Source: Pararge aegeria
Taxonomy: Eukaryota; Arthropoda; Insecta; Lepidoptera; Nymphalidae
Direction of reading: 5' to 3'
Length of the DNA stretch: 64,000 nt
Assembly: GCF_905163445.1 (NCBI RefSeq)
Contig: NC_053199.1
Location: 11,674,001 to 11,738,000 of the forward strand
Shown: piece after piece, positions 38,268 through 49,699 of the stretch
Layout: each line of letters opens with the position of its first letter
Numbering within the stretch: position 1 is the first letter of the stretch
Program-made: the position numbers and the translations under genes
The notes under the pieces: model-generated
The model's input: only the letters and a program-made list of their open reading frames with translations
The model's database searches: none
What the model was told of the DNA's origin: nothing

Positions 38268-38422
38268 GGGTGATTACGTATCTCACAACAGGCTTGCGAC
38301 AGGCGTAACTCTCTCGAACTTTGCTGTCAAACGTTAATTGTGCATACAAAAAAAAAATACAAAAGTGACGTTTGACAGCAAAGATTGCATGATTTACGCC
38401 TGTCGCGAGATATGTAATTTAC
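38268..38422. mobile_element. Palindromic MITE, diverged copy
   Basis: Starts gggtgattacgtatctcaca, has inner arms gctgtcaaacgtta / gtgacgtttgacagc around a poly(A) centre, and ends cgcctgtcgcgagatatgta attta. It is clearly related to the element at 25.5 kb. Confidence 0.8.
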
Positions 38423-39611
38423 TGGTTTTGATTCACGGGTCAGGTAAAAAAATTTGTAGTCTTTTAGGAAATTCTCACACGCCCTAAGGAAATTGGCGGT
38501 GTTTACCAAAATCTCTAGCTATAGCGTAGTGGGCTGTGTGGTTGGCTGGTAATGAGTTGATAATGATGATTGATGACCTTTCAGTGTTACGGTTTGAATT
38601 ATATCATCAGAGGCTTGACAGTAATCACCTAAAGCCCGTATAAATTATAGTAATAGGCTAATTTACTCGAGATTTACATTTAATAACTAATTAATAAACT
38701 CGATCGAGATATCAGAAAGTAGCACTTCCAGTGAAACTGATACTAATATAGGTGCAGTAGATCTCTTTGCATAATTAGCGAACAACTATATAGCCTTAGT
38801 ACGAAATTTGCTCGAGGATTCGTCGCAATCAAGGATTCGTCTTCAAGTATGGAAATACTTGAACATAGGACTGAAATTAATCTTATTTTCAATGTAAAGC
38901 GCAAATTTGCCTATAGTTCTTTAACTCCGGCTTTTGAACGTTTTTTAAACAAAAATTACAAGTACCGTATAAGTGACTCTAAAACGAGTGACATTAGGTC
39001 CATTTTACTTAAACGATACAGAATTCAGTACTCGAAAACGACACCTTGATTGCGAGCGAGAAATTCTAGTACTAACTGTTTGATGCGGCAGGCGTTAGGA
39101 AGATCTTTGTAATGAACCTTGGCATTGTAACGTAGGATGAAGCGATTAAAACTGGTGTTGCATGCTTGATAATTAAATTGAATTGAATCTAAATTAAAAC
39201 AGTATACATTACGCTGTAACATGGAAATTTATATAAATAATTATTTTTTAATCCAATTTACTGTAGTGACTGACATCAATGCCAATAAAGCTTCGTGGAA
39301 AATGCAGTTAATTATTTAATTAAGCTTTTGCTTTGGACCGAGTGGAATGGTTTCCACAGAATAAAAGTATCCGTGTAAAAATCGGTATCCGTATATCTTT
39401 ACCATAGCAGCTCCCTAGACTACGGGCCTCGGTCAATGCCCACATCACAAAGCTGATCAGATGGGTTGATGATCACAGTTGATGTTAGTAGTATGACAGA
39501 GGACACTGCTGCCCATTCTCCTTTACTTTGCCTCGTACGACAGCCGCGGAAAGAGGCAAAATGGTATTCTGATCTGCCGTCACCTTCGGAAAACAGTACA
39601 TTATCAACACG

Positions 39612-39900
39612 TTGACGGTCCGCTACAGGGCACGGGTTTTCTGTCAGAATGAGCAAGGTTCAGGCCGTAGTCCACCACGCGAAGATCGTATTGGTAGACT
39701 TCACACGCTTTTGAGAACGTTATGAAAACTCTCGAGCATGCAAGTTTGTTCACGATGTTTTTCTTCGGCGTTATAGGAATTGATATTTAAATTGCTTAAA
39801 AATAAAAATAGCATATAGCTCTTAATAGTTAGAAGTGCGTTCAGGGGATTGAACTCTCCGAAAGGGAAGCAGAAGTCTTACCCACTTAGGCTATGACAAC
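39612..39900 (-). repeat. SINE (abundant family), minus-strand copy
   Basis: It contains ctacagggcacgggttttct, gccgtagtccaccacgcgaa, gtagacttcacacgcttttg and a terminal complement of the tRNA-like head (cttacccacttaggctatga). Confidence 0.7.
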
Positions 39901-40385
39901 TTACATTATAATTACATCATTATTATTTTAAGTATCCGTTTTCAAGGTTAGAAGCATTTACCTTTTTAAATAATCGCATTAATAATCACATTCGCAAGAT
40001 ATTTATCTTTACCATAATAAATGCGTTGTTAATCATGATTTTTGAAAAACCGATACAGATGCGTACGAAGGCTAGTATAATGATATGATGTCAGTTGGTA
40101 GATCGGGATCTAAGGGAGCATTCAGGGCCATTCATTCGGAACTCGGAAGTTTGAACAGTGTTTAAGACCGCGCGACTTTCCATTTGTTAGATAACTTATG
40201 TACATATATATGTATGTTACTTTAATTTGGTTGAATATGGGATTTAAAATTGGATTTGTTTTTGATATATTCTTTAAAAAAATCTGCTTTAAAATAAGAC
40301 TTTGAATAGCGATTCAAGGTCTAATTTTTCTCAAGTGTTCCTAGTTTCCTTTTAGTTTTATACGATTGCTTTATTTCCCACCTAA

Positions 40386-40622
40386 ATGTATACACGATCG
40401 ACTTTTATCGTTTTGTATCTAAGTATAACATGTTATTTATATTACTATAAAACTGTCTGTAATAAGAATTTTGATGCAAATGGTCGTAAAGCAGACGTTC
40501 CGCAGTCAAAATACACTTTAGCCAACTATAAAAAATTTGAGGCACAATATGTTAAAGACGATAGGGTAGGTACACTATACTCTACTGTAGACACTGAAAT
40601 GTTATTTTGTTGCTATAAATAA
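40386..40622 (+). CDS. Small open frame with hydrophobic N-terminus, uncertain
   Basis: A 78-residue frame starts MYTRSTFIVLYLSITCYLYY, which resembles a signal peptide or anchor, and continues with a hydrophilic, charged segment (GRKADVPQSKYTLANYKKFE) rather than low-complexity translation of AT-rich DNA. The stop overlaps an AATAAA (tataaataaacac). No homologue is recognised and no splice partner was found. It could be a small secreted peptide gene, a retroelement remnant or chance. There is no codon-bias test behind this. Confidence 0.2.
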   Translation: MYTRSTFIVLYLSITCYLYYYKTVCNKNFDANGRKADVPQSKYTLANYKKFEAQYVKDDRVGTLYSTVDTEMLFCCYK

Positions 40623-40764
40623 ACACAATACTAGACATTTTACAATATTCTCTTTTCTTTCGCAAATAAACATACCTGCTTGTAATAATAGCTCAAGGGT
40701 CTGCATCTTTATTTTAGAAAGCAGACAGTGTGTTACGATTTATTGCTACCAAGTCTCAGTGAGC

Positions 40765-41210
40765 TACTCCGCATGGTTCTTGAGAACCTAAGGCCGCTCG
40801 CTAGAAACGTGTTTTTACCGAGCGGCCATGCTTCGGAGCGGATTATTTGTATAATAAGACTGATCAACTTTTACAAATTACTACTAAAACCTTAGGATAG
40901 CCCCATGTTGCTAGGAAACCATATCCGATCGGAAGAAACGCGTTTCTACCGAGCGGCCATGCTTCGGAGAATTCTATTTGTTTAATAAGACGGATCGACT
41001 TTTAGAAATTACATCTAAAATCTTAGAATAGCCCCATGATGCTAGGAATCCATAGCCGTTCGGAAAAACGCGATTCTACCGAGCGGCCATGCTTCAGTAC
41101 ATATTATTTGTTTCATGAGACTGATCAACTTTTACAAAATTCAACTAAAACCTAAGAATAGTCCCATGATACTACGAAATCATGGCCGATCGGAAGAAAC
41201 GCTAATGATT
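40765..41210. repeat. Tandem repeat, ~130 bp x 3.4
   Basis: The phrase accgagcggccatgcttc recurs at 40817, 40948 and 41078 (spacing 131 and 130), with agccccatg-tgctaggaa and gatcaacttttacaaa at matching offsets. The copies differ by roughly a tenth to a fifth of positions by eye. Each unit holds the near-palindrome ccgatcgg/ccgagcgg. Confidence 0.85.
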
Positions 41211-41834
41211 CTCAAGCCAGTAGTTAAATAAACGGCGACAAAAATTCTAGATAATTTGATTATACCTACTTACTTATTTAAATAGTATAGGTAAATGAAT
41301 GAACACGTTTTGTGCAAGTATCGGAGTTCGCACAAGTCTCAAAAAAATCAATTAAGTTAACAAAAATCGAGACCGTGAACTTTAGCAGTTCCAAGTTCGT
41401 TCCGCCAATTCAATTTTGACTCGTTCGTGAATCTCGTGAGATTTTTTAACATTTAATGCTGCAGCAAGATTTATGGAGACTAAGCGAAAAATATTTACAT
41501 TTGCAAATATTTTTAGCGTGAGTTTATTTAGTGGTGAGTAGTTTAGGTAGCGGCGCGCAACCGCATCTGGTTAACCGTAAAAACTAAAAAGTTTACACTG
41601 CAGGTATTGGCAAACCTTTTTAGACCGCGATGAGATCCAATTCAAATACGATTTCACCGCTACTATAGAATCTGAATGTAGTTGTTTACTTAGGCGATTA
41701 TCACACAGCCTGAGAGCCAAACGGAGAGAGCCTTTCTTCGCGGAAAGGTTTCAATCACTTTAAACAACAGACTAAACAGAATTTCCACATTGCTAAACCA
41801 TTACTTATACTATATTAGTTATTCTGGGGTGACC

Positions 41835-41950
41835 GGTGGTCAGTGGCGTGCACTTCATGTGCACGAAAGCATTGCCTACCCTAAAATAGGAGCCCGGTGC
41901 ACTTCTGGTGGTGTAGTATATCAGTATCCGGTAAAAAGTATCTCGTCTTC
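41835..41950. mobile_element. CAGTGGCGTGCA element, 3' truncated
   Basis: It begins tcagtggcgtgcacttcatg, then tgcacgaaagcattgcctac cctaaaatagg, matching the left half of the copies at 54.65 and 60.41 kb. The right terminus is missing. Confidence 0.6.
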
Positions 41951-42014
41951 AGGATACATGCAATCTCAATGTCAAGTTTTGTCAAGATCAGTGCAATGGA
42001 GACACTCTTACATG

Positions 42015-42300
42015 CATCATCATCATATCAACCCATTCCCGACCTACTATAAAGCACGGGTCTCCTCCTAAAATGAGAAGTATTTAGGCCGTAGCCTGTA
42101 GCGGGTTGCTTGATTTCCCAGGCATTTGAGAACATTATGGAGAATTCTCAGGCATGTAGGTTTTCTCACGATGTTTCCCTGCATTATGAAAGCAAGTGAT
42201 ATTGAATTTGATATTGCAAATGATATTGCTTAAAACGCAAATAACTTAAAAAGTAAGATGTGCGTGACGGTATTCGAACTTGGCTATTTTTATCCATATA
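42015..42300 (-). repeat. SINE (abundant family), minus-strand copy
   Basis: It starts with catcatcatcatatcaaccc and includes gcacgggtctcctcctaaaa, gagaacattatggagaattc, caggcatgtaggttttctca and ggtattcgaacttgg. It contains an internal stutter of gatattg near 42190-42220. Confidence 0.7.
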
Positions 42301-42757
42301 AGTCACTTGTTATCTATGTGTGTACTTTATGCTTTACCTTTAAGTTTCGTGCTTACCCTGCAACTGGTGTTCAACCAACGACGTGTTGAATAGAAAAATA
42401 AATGATTGTCTACGATGAAAAGTGGTTAGAATGATTCGAGTTGCTAACTTGCACACTAGCATACTTTAGCCGCTTCAAATAGAAAAAAGAAAGTAGAAAT
42501 CTATTGCAATCTCATCACCTCAGACTTCTTGAAATGAGATAATTTAGATTTTTTAATTAATTATCCGGCCGCAGCATGATATTGCGCTGCAAAATAATTT
42601 AAGCTGTATGTTAAAATTTGGATCCGAGTTTCCATCAAATTATATTTTTTTCCGGCTTCATGAAACGATCGCTATTAATTGAATCAATACGCGCCACTTA
42701 CCCTTGATATGGGATGCTTCTAAATACACCTAACTATAAATTAAATTTTATTATTGA

Positions 42758-42812
42758 ATTTGATTCAATGGTAAAAAAATACTTTAGGTATTTTTTTACC
42801 ATTGAATCAAAT
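42758..42812. repeat. Perfect hairpin, 25-bp arms, 5-base loop
   Basis: The arm 42758-42782 (atttgattcaatggtaaaaa aatac) is the exact reverse complement of 42788-42812; the loop is tttag. Confidence 0.9.
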
Positions 42813-43299
42813 AGTAGACCTTGGACAGTGTTAATCTGTCCACTATTCATTGTCATGAGCTCACAGTCACTGTTATGAGACCAAAAAAATGTAAGCTTGG
42901 AACCTAGGGGTTAGAATGTTCAACTACGGATCACGAGGTCCTGAGTTCGCAATCCGGGTTGGATCAAAAATTATAAAAACTGTATATTATTACCAGCTGT
43001 CCCGGGGAACTTCGTACTGCGGATATTATCCTATTCCGGTCTAAGAAGAATCCGAAAAATCAAATATCATAAATATTGGTCCAGCCTTTCCGCCAAATGG
43101 TGTAACGAACACAACTTTCTTTTATATATACAGATACTGTAACTTTTCTCATGTTTTTTTTTATAGGTTGACTATCTTTTGTTAGCAATAATGTCGACTT
43201 TTTTACCTGCCTAATATTTGTAATTTTATTCTTGTTAAACTTTTTACTGTGCGTGGTGTGCAATAAAGTGCATTAAATAAACAAATATTTGTATTTTAT

Positions 43300-43505
43300 G
43301 TACCAGACTTTTAGTCCCAGCCCGGGGTCAGAAATTAGCGGGTCGACCCCCGTCTCTCGGACAGCACTTAAAGCCTTCGGTCCAGGTAAAGATTTTCTCG
43401 TGTTAGTAGTAGTGTGCGTGGTGGGTCTACGTTCTAAAACCGTCACACCTATGAGAGGCGAAGCCCGTGCCCAACAGTGGGACGTTAATCCATAGATTAT
43501 GATAA
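43300..43505 (+). repeat. LINE or SINE 3' end
   Basis: Landmarks are ggtcagaaattagcgggtcg acc, gtgggtctacgttctaaaac and gcgaagcccgtgcccaacag tgggacgttaat, then tgataatgattatg. The last is a standard ending of RTE-type lepidopteran retroposons. It is preceded at 43240-43285 by a (cattaaa)-type tail of another element. Confidence 0.5.
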
Positions 43506-43509
43506 TGAT

Positions 43510-45270
43510 TATGTTTTATTTCTCAATGAGATAATCAAAGTATAGCTTTTTGTATTTACTCTGGTCATTAGAATATAATTAAATTAAACAGATAATAACA
43601 CGCGAATGTTTTGGTAATGCGGTGTTTGACATTGTTACTTCATTAGCTGCGGTTAAAGGTGTGTATTTGTGACGGGTCAAGGTCACTGGACACAGATTAA
43701 AAAGAGGCAAGCGTAAAATCCGAAAAACGTAGTTACTCAGTAATCGACAGGTATGATGGGTTTTAAAAATTCATTTTCTACTTGCCCTAATACCACGATA
43801 GGTGGGTTCGGCACAACATGTTGTCTTTAAACTTCAAAGCGAATATTTATTCGGTTTTAGGCTTTTAGCACATTTTTACGACCGGCTGTCTGATCTAAAC
43901 TCCTTTGGAGTTATTATGTCGGTTTTTGAAATTATAGCTATCTACTAATTTAAGACTAATAAGTAGGTATAACAAATTCGAAAATCCGAAATGAAGAAAT
44001 CAATGATGCTGCCCAAATTATTAAAGTAGAAGAGCCAGAGTAAACGTACCTTAACTAATTGCGTAGCTAAATTGCAATATCAAGCTGCCTATTACCAGTT
44101 AAGCTGCGAAGGACGTTGTGATCCAGTGTTGAAGTGGTTTTGTATCTCAGCTATATGAGTCTCAGCGCATCAAAGTAGATTGATGAAACATTCGAGTCGC
44201 AGAGAGTAATAAAACACATGTAGAAGAAGACTGTAGTTTGAAAAAGGTGAAGACAGGCGACATCTAAAAATACCCGCAGGTAAATTTAACGTCCCAGGAA
44301 ATCTGAATCCTTAGATTCAAGATTTGCTCGCTCGCAATCGAGAAGGCGTTTTCGAGTATAAAAATACGTGCACATCGGAGTAAATTGCGTCTTATTTGTA
44401 TTTCGTTAAAGCCCAAATTTAGCTACAATTCTTGAGCTCGGGCTTTTTACAAAACGTTTGTAAAAAAATCAGAAGTACAGAATTTGCGATTTAAAACGAG
44501 TAGCATTAGATCCATTTCACTTTGACGATAACGAATTCAATAACTTACATAGCAACTCGCGTGGTGGTAATAGTACATCTATTAGCACCACGCGACTCTA
44601 CCTTTTAAGAAACAAGTCTTTGGGGATTGCCCATAGAACTGAAAACTAAATCTTTGTACTGACATATATGTATAGACAGTATTCATATAGCTCATGACAA
44701 GCTTGTGGTGATGTTGACGTGAGTTCGCTTCTTGTTCATCCAACAAGTACACATATATATATCCAGTACAGATATAGCTCATGGCAAACGTTCGGTGACA
44801 TTGACGCGAGTTCCATTCCAACCCAAAAAGTTCTCCACGCGCCTCAAGAAGTTTTCACATAAATAAAGACTACCAGATTCCACCTATTTTCTACAAATGT
44901 TTTTAAAAGATTTCTTTAAAGAATGATTAAAAAGGAAAATAAAAGTAAAATGTTCTATAAATTTTTTTTAAATAAAATTCCGACAAATAAGTAGTATATT
45001 AAATAGATAATAAGGGTTCGGAATATTTTCCGTATTTTTACTTCACTTGTATACTTAATTGCGATTACAGTCTATTGTCGATTAATGTTGAATAATCGTG
45101 GCGAATCTTCGCGGCAACCGCGTATCGTGTGTACATCACAATGGCCGGTTCGTTGTAGATTTTGGTGTATTTTCCTGTGAGACGAACTAGTACGTAGAAT
45201 CAGTTTCATGGGTTTAGTTGACGGCTATGTGCTACTTGTTTATCGTCACATTTAAGCATACAATAAACAT
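43510..45270. other. Unassigned stretch
   Basis: I see no coding region and no recurring element. Two related ~105-base segments, 44625-44720 and 44735-44825 (each with catat..agctcatg.caa), may be an old tandem duplication. Confidence 0.35.
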
Positions 45271-45274
45271 TAAG

Positions 45275-45490
45275 GTTCACCATCACATAAACCCATTACG
45301 GGCCCACTACAGAGCAAGGGTCTCCTCCCACAATGCGGTGACGGGTTAAGGCCGCAGTCCACCAAGCTGGCCCAGTGCGGATTGGTGGACTCCACACGCC
45401 TTTGAGAACATTATGTAGAACTCAGGCATGCAGGTTTCCTCACGATGTTTTCCTTACGCGTTACACGGCTAACATCTAAGTATCAGCCTA
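45275..45490 (-). repeat. SINE (abundant family), minus-strand copy, head missing
   Basis: It contains ataaacccattacgggccca, ctacagagcaagggtctcct, ctggcccagtgcggattggt and ctcaggcatgcaggtttcct. It stops after the ttttccttacgcg segment, before the tRNA-like head. Confidence 0.7.
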
Positions 45491-45639
45491 AAGTTCAAAG
45501 AATTTCTTACTAATTCCTAATTTATTCTCCTTCCGATTTCAGATCACAATTCTGCCGATTTATGAGTTATAATAATACAATTTTAGTTAGTAACAAGATT
45601 TAATAATTTTCCCCGAGTTCTTGTTTATTAAAATAAATA

Positions 45640-45825
45640 AAATCTACCGATTACCTAGACACCGGTCTATTGGAAGCAGGCAGTATGTGACATATAAAAT
45701 ACGGAACCACTTACGCAGTTTAACAACTCTCGCATACTCATATATTATTTCTGCTCTATCTTTATGTCTCTGTAACTACTTTTTCTTTGGTGTACAAAAA
45801 AAGTGTATTCATTCATTCATTCATA
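45640..45825 (+). repeat. LINE 3' tail with (ATTC)n
   Basis: The segment ends tctttatgtctctgtaacta, ctttttctttggtgtacaaa and a short run of attcattcattc. The same ending occurs at 54.9-55.0 kb in both orientations. Confidence 0.55.
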
Positions 45826-46329
45826 CATTATTTGGGTAGAGTTTAAAAGGATCCTAACGATAGGATCTATGTTTTATATTTCCTCTAAATGACGCTAAAA
45901 AAACTTTAATAAAATAAAAAAATGTTAAGTATCTACATCCGAAATCCGAATAAAGATTCATGTTAGGAAATTGCTTAAGAATATCTTTAGTCTGTACATG
46001 CATGTATAGACTAAAGTTATTCTTAAGGTCGTTATTATGTTTAGGCTAGAATGAGTTTCTGTAAAGGCGTAAAGCTAATCGTCTGTCGTCTATCTAATTA
46101 ATCTAAGCTAATTCGATAATTTATCGAGATGTTATGTTTATCAATTACCTGTTTTGCAATAACTATAGTAAGAGGCATAGTGTGGCATGCGTTGACAAAT
46201 AATCGTAGAATATTATTGTTTATATTTTCAATTTTAGCTAAGCGGCTCCATAAAATCTTGATCTACAGCTATATCATAATACGCCTTTGGTTGCCTGGAA
46301 GAGATCACTATACAACGTGTCACCGAATT

Positions 46330-47430
46330 ACGAATTAATGTTGAAGGTTACATTAGTATATTTCATAAGGAATCACCCAGAAAGGATATTAAATCACAAG
46401 AAACATATTTTTTTTTATACAAACAAATTTAACACATTTTAAGTGTGTTATGGCAACCCTACTGAAGATAAAAGACCGACACGCGCACGTACCTACGCTA
46501 CGCGACGCGTACCTGATAAATTTACAGGAGTCACATGATTTTAATATTGCATGTGATGTTAGGGCTGTATCTGATTTCTTTCAGTAAAAACTATGGCAGT
46601 GGTTTACTCAAAAAAAAACCATTAGGTTTTCGGTTACACAGATAAGTCTTAAAGACAGTGCATAATGTTCCTCTAAAGCTGTGAAAAATTATTTCAGTTT
46701 TCATTTACACGTTTCATTCTTATCTTACTTTGTATTAGCATTTCTTTCTATGTTTAATTAAAGAATGTTCATTAATTCATTCATTTATTCAACGAATTAT
46801 CGGCCCTCTTCTCCCTAGGACCCTGCCCTAGACACATGACAGATGGAAAAAATATAAATTCAAATTGAAGAGAAATAAGAAACGACAAACACAAAAGACT
46901 ATACTTTGTGGCAAGCGCCATAGACAAGTTAGGTTTTATGACTTGTCTAGTGAAATCGATTTGTGAAAAGAGCGTACCCTTCCAAATTGGCAACCTGTCT
47001 ACGTACATATTATAGGTAGGTATCTACTAGTAAAAAGTCTGATTCAGTGAGCGCCTTCCTCGTTATGGTGATTTGTTTATTATTTTTTACTTTACTTTTT
47101 TACCGTGAAAAAATTACAATGGATGGATTTAATTATTGGTTTTTATTTCTATTTCTTGCTTGTCACTTAACATTGTTAAACGTTGTGATTTTTTACCTAA
47201 TCTCAGACTGACTTGATCAGTTCGTTATCATAATCTTAAATCATAATCTTTATTGTTATATAGATTGTTTGTATGTTTAAATACTACTAAATAGCATTAA
47301 CAGCCCAATTTAATTAATTTGTGTTAGGAAACGCATTAACTGAATGTAAATAAAGAAGTATTATGATAATCAACTGTTAAGTTAAATGCATCATTAGTAA
47401 TGAAAATAATTTTTGTCATTTATTTCTTAC
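46330..47430. other. Mostly unassigned; one LINE-tail remnant
   Basis: A (CATT)-rich ending is visible at about 46690-46795. I see nothing else that recurs. Confidence 0.35.
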
Positions 47431-47577
47431 TATCATCATCATCATATCATCCCATTACTGGCCCACCCACAATGAGAAGGGGTTAAGGCCGCAAACCAAC
47501 ACGCTGGCCCAGTACGGATTGGTGGACTCCACACGCCTTTGAGAACATTACCGAGAGCTCACATTCATGCAGGTAAT
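47430..47577 (-). repeat. SINE (abundant family), minus-strand fragment
   Basis: It contains catcatcatatcatcccatt, actggcccacccacaatgag, acgctggcccagtacggatt and ggtggactccacacgccttt. The head half is missing. Confidence 0.7.
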
Positions 47578-48239
47578 AAGTTTATAAGTTTAGTAATAAG
47601 TTTATTTCAATTAACAGTTACACAGCAAATTAAAAATAGTACAAAATAAGGCAAACATAAGGTAATGTGTATCATGAAACCCAAATTCGATAATACTGCT
47701 ATAGTGCAAGACTGAGTCGCAGTTATGGTTTTCAAAACAAGTGATATTTTCATCGGTTTTTTATGAAGGGGGTAGAATATAATTCTCATAACTCTTCAGC
47801 AGCAGGGCTAGCACAGGCAGGAGAAAACAATTGTATCCCCCGACTATGACCCTTGACAGGGGATATAATTAACGTGTACTGTGTACACCTGCTTAATCAC
47901 GGAATCATGGAATATTATTACACATATATTATTTGCATATTATTTCCACTTGTGCGCCAATGCTTTGAGAGTTGATAAATTTCCCGGGGCGATAACTGTC
48001 TCCTGCCCATGTAGCCGCGCTGTAGGTATTAAACTTGTCGCCAAACACACGCGTGCAGTATTTTTTTGTAATTTACTTACAAATTAATATGCAAATAGAA
48101 GCCTATCCCTTTCAAGATAAACGCCACACAACAATGTGTTTAATCTTTTCGCCCGACGGAAATTTTAAATGAAAACCTGTCTCATACTGGCTTGATAGAT
48201 TGCGTTAGTATTTAAACTCATGTGTAGGTAGTTAGATAC

Positions 48240-48675
48240 ATTGTGTCTACCTGGCGCTGTGGTGAGCAATGTGGTCTTATAAATAAGAGTTAACGTGTTC
48301 GAAACCCGGGGATATTGACGATTTATAATATTCTTTGGTCTGGTCGGTTGGGCCGTGGCTAGTTACCATCCTACCGACGGAGTCTTTGCCAAACGATTTA
48401 GGTTTACGGTATGATGTAACGTAGAAACCAATTAGGGATTTGGGTTACATATAACTGCCATAAATCTAACAGGTTAGCCCGTTACCATCTTAGACTGCAT
48501 CGTCACTTCCCAGCAGGTAAGACTGCAGTTAAGGGCTAACCTGAAGTGAAATGAGAAAAAAACGATACAACAAGCAACTAGTATGTCAGCCCGCTACTAT
48601 TTTAAATTGCATCATTACTTACTACCACGTGAGATCGCAGTCAAGGACTACTTATAGTGGACGAAAAAAAACAAA
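48240..48675 (+). repeat. tRNA-derived SINE (second family) with doubled 3' tail
   Basis: The head ctacctggcgctgtggtgag is followed by gttcgaaacccggggatatt (B-box-like), ggccgtggctagttaccatc and a tail ggttagcccgttaccatctt agactgcatcg...cagttaagggctaac. A second diverged copy of the tail follows at about 48590-48660 (gtcagcccgctactatttta). Related copies lie at 52.27 kb (plus), 56.36/56.67 kb (minus) and 62.05 kb (minus). Confidence 0.7.
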
Positions 48676-49067
48676 ATTTAACTTTAACACGTGTATGTAA
48701 TACACCGTTTGAATTGTGTTATTTATTTATACTTGGGTATGACTGTAATGTTTTTTTACTACAAGTCACTTGTATTTGTTTATTTGACCACTATTAAAAC
48801 TAATATATTTTTTCAATATTCCGCCAAATAAGTAATTTGAATGCGAAATAATTTCCTAGTTATTCATAATTGCAGATATAATATACATACAATAGCTTTG
48901 TTATTTATATCGACTAGAGTTAGGCAACCGTAGGGAAAAAAAAAAAGTAATGCTCTGTCACAGTTTAAGCGTTAGGCAGTGCCCAAACGTGTCTATGCAA
49001 TGCACAAATATTTTGGATTGTACTTATCTAATAGGATTTAGAGTAAATGTTAAACCTGCTTCATCGT

Positions 49068-49345
49068 AAGTCATCATCATCATCATCATCAACCCATAAC
49101 CGGCTCACTACAGGGCACGGGTCTCCTCTGAGAATGAGAAGAGTGTATAAGGTCGTAGTCCACTACTCTAGCCCAGTGCGGACTTGGACTCTACACGTAT
49201 TTGAGAACATTATGGAGAACTCTCAGGCATTTAGGTTTCCTCATGATGTTTTTCTTCACCGTCGAAGCAAGCGATGTTATGATTACATAAAACGCACATA
49301 ACTTTGAAAAGTTCGAGGGGCGTTCTGGGATTCGAAATCGCGCCC
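49068..49345 (-). repeat. SINE (abundant family), minus-strand copy
   Basis: It contains catcatcatcatcatcaacc, ctacagggcacgggtctcct, tcacaccg-type core, ctctcaggcatttaggtttc and ggcgttctgggattcgaaat (head complement). Confidence 0.7.
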
Positions 49346-49699
49346 GAAAACAAATAAAAGCGGTAGAAGTGAATGTATGTGCATTTCGAAAACGATTTTT
49401 AAGATTTAGATTGAACTCATATAACTAAAGTGTAATATGCAAATCCACCACCTATTTTGCCCTCCCCTAAAGTTAGACTTTTCATTAAAAGTATATGTAT
49501 ACTTTATTATATCAATCAAAAGAAAAAACACTAAAATCGGTTAACAGTAGGCGGGTGTAGCATACGCAGACAACAAATCAAATAAACACCTCTATTTATG
49601 GTCGCTTTTAAATTAAACATTTGATTTAAAAAATCAATAACATCTTGGTCTTTCAAAACAAATGTATTTAGTAATAGTGGATAACAAACTAGCCCCAGG

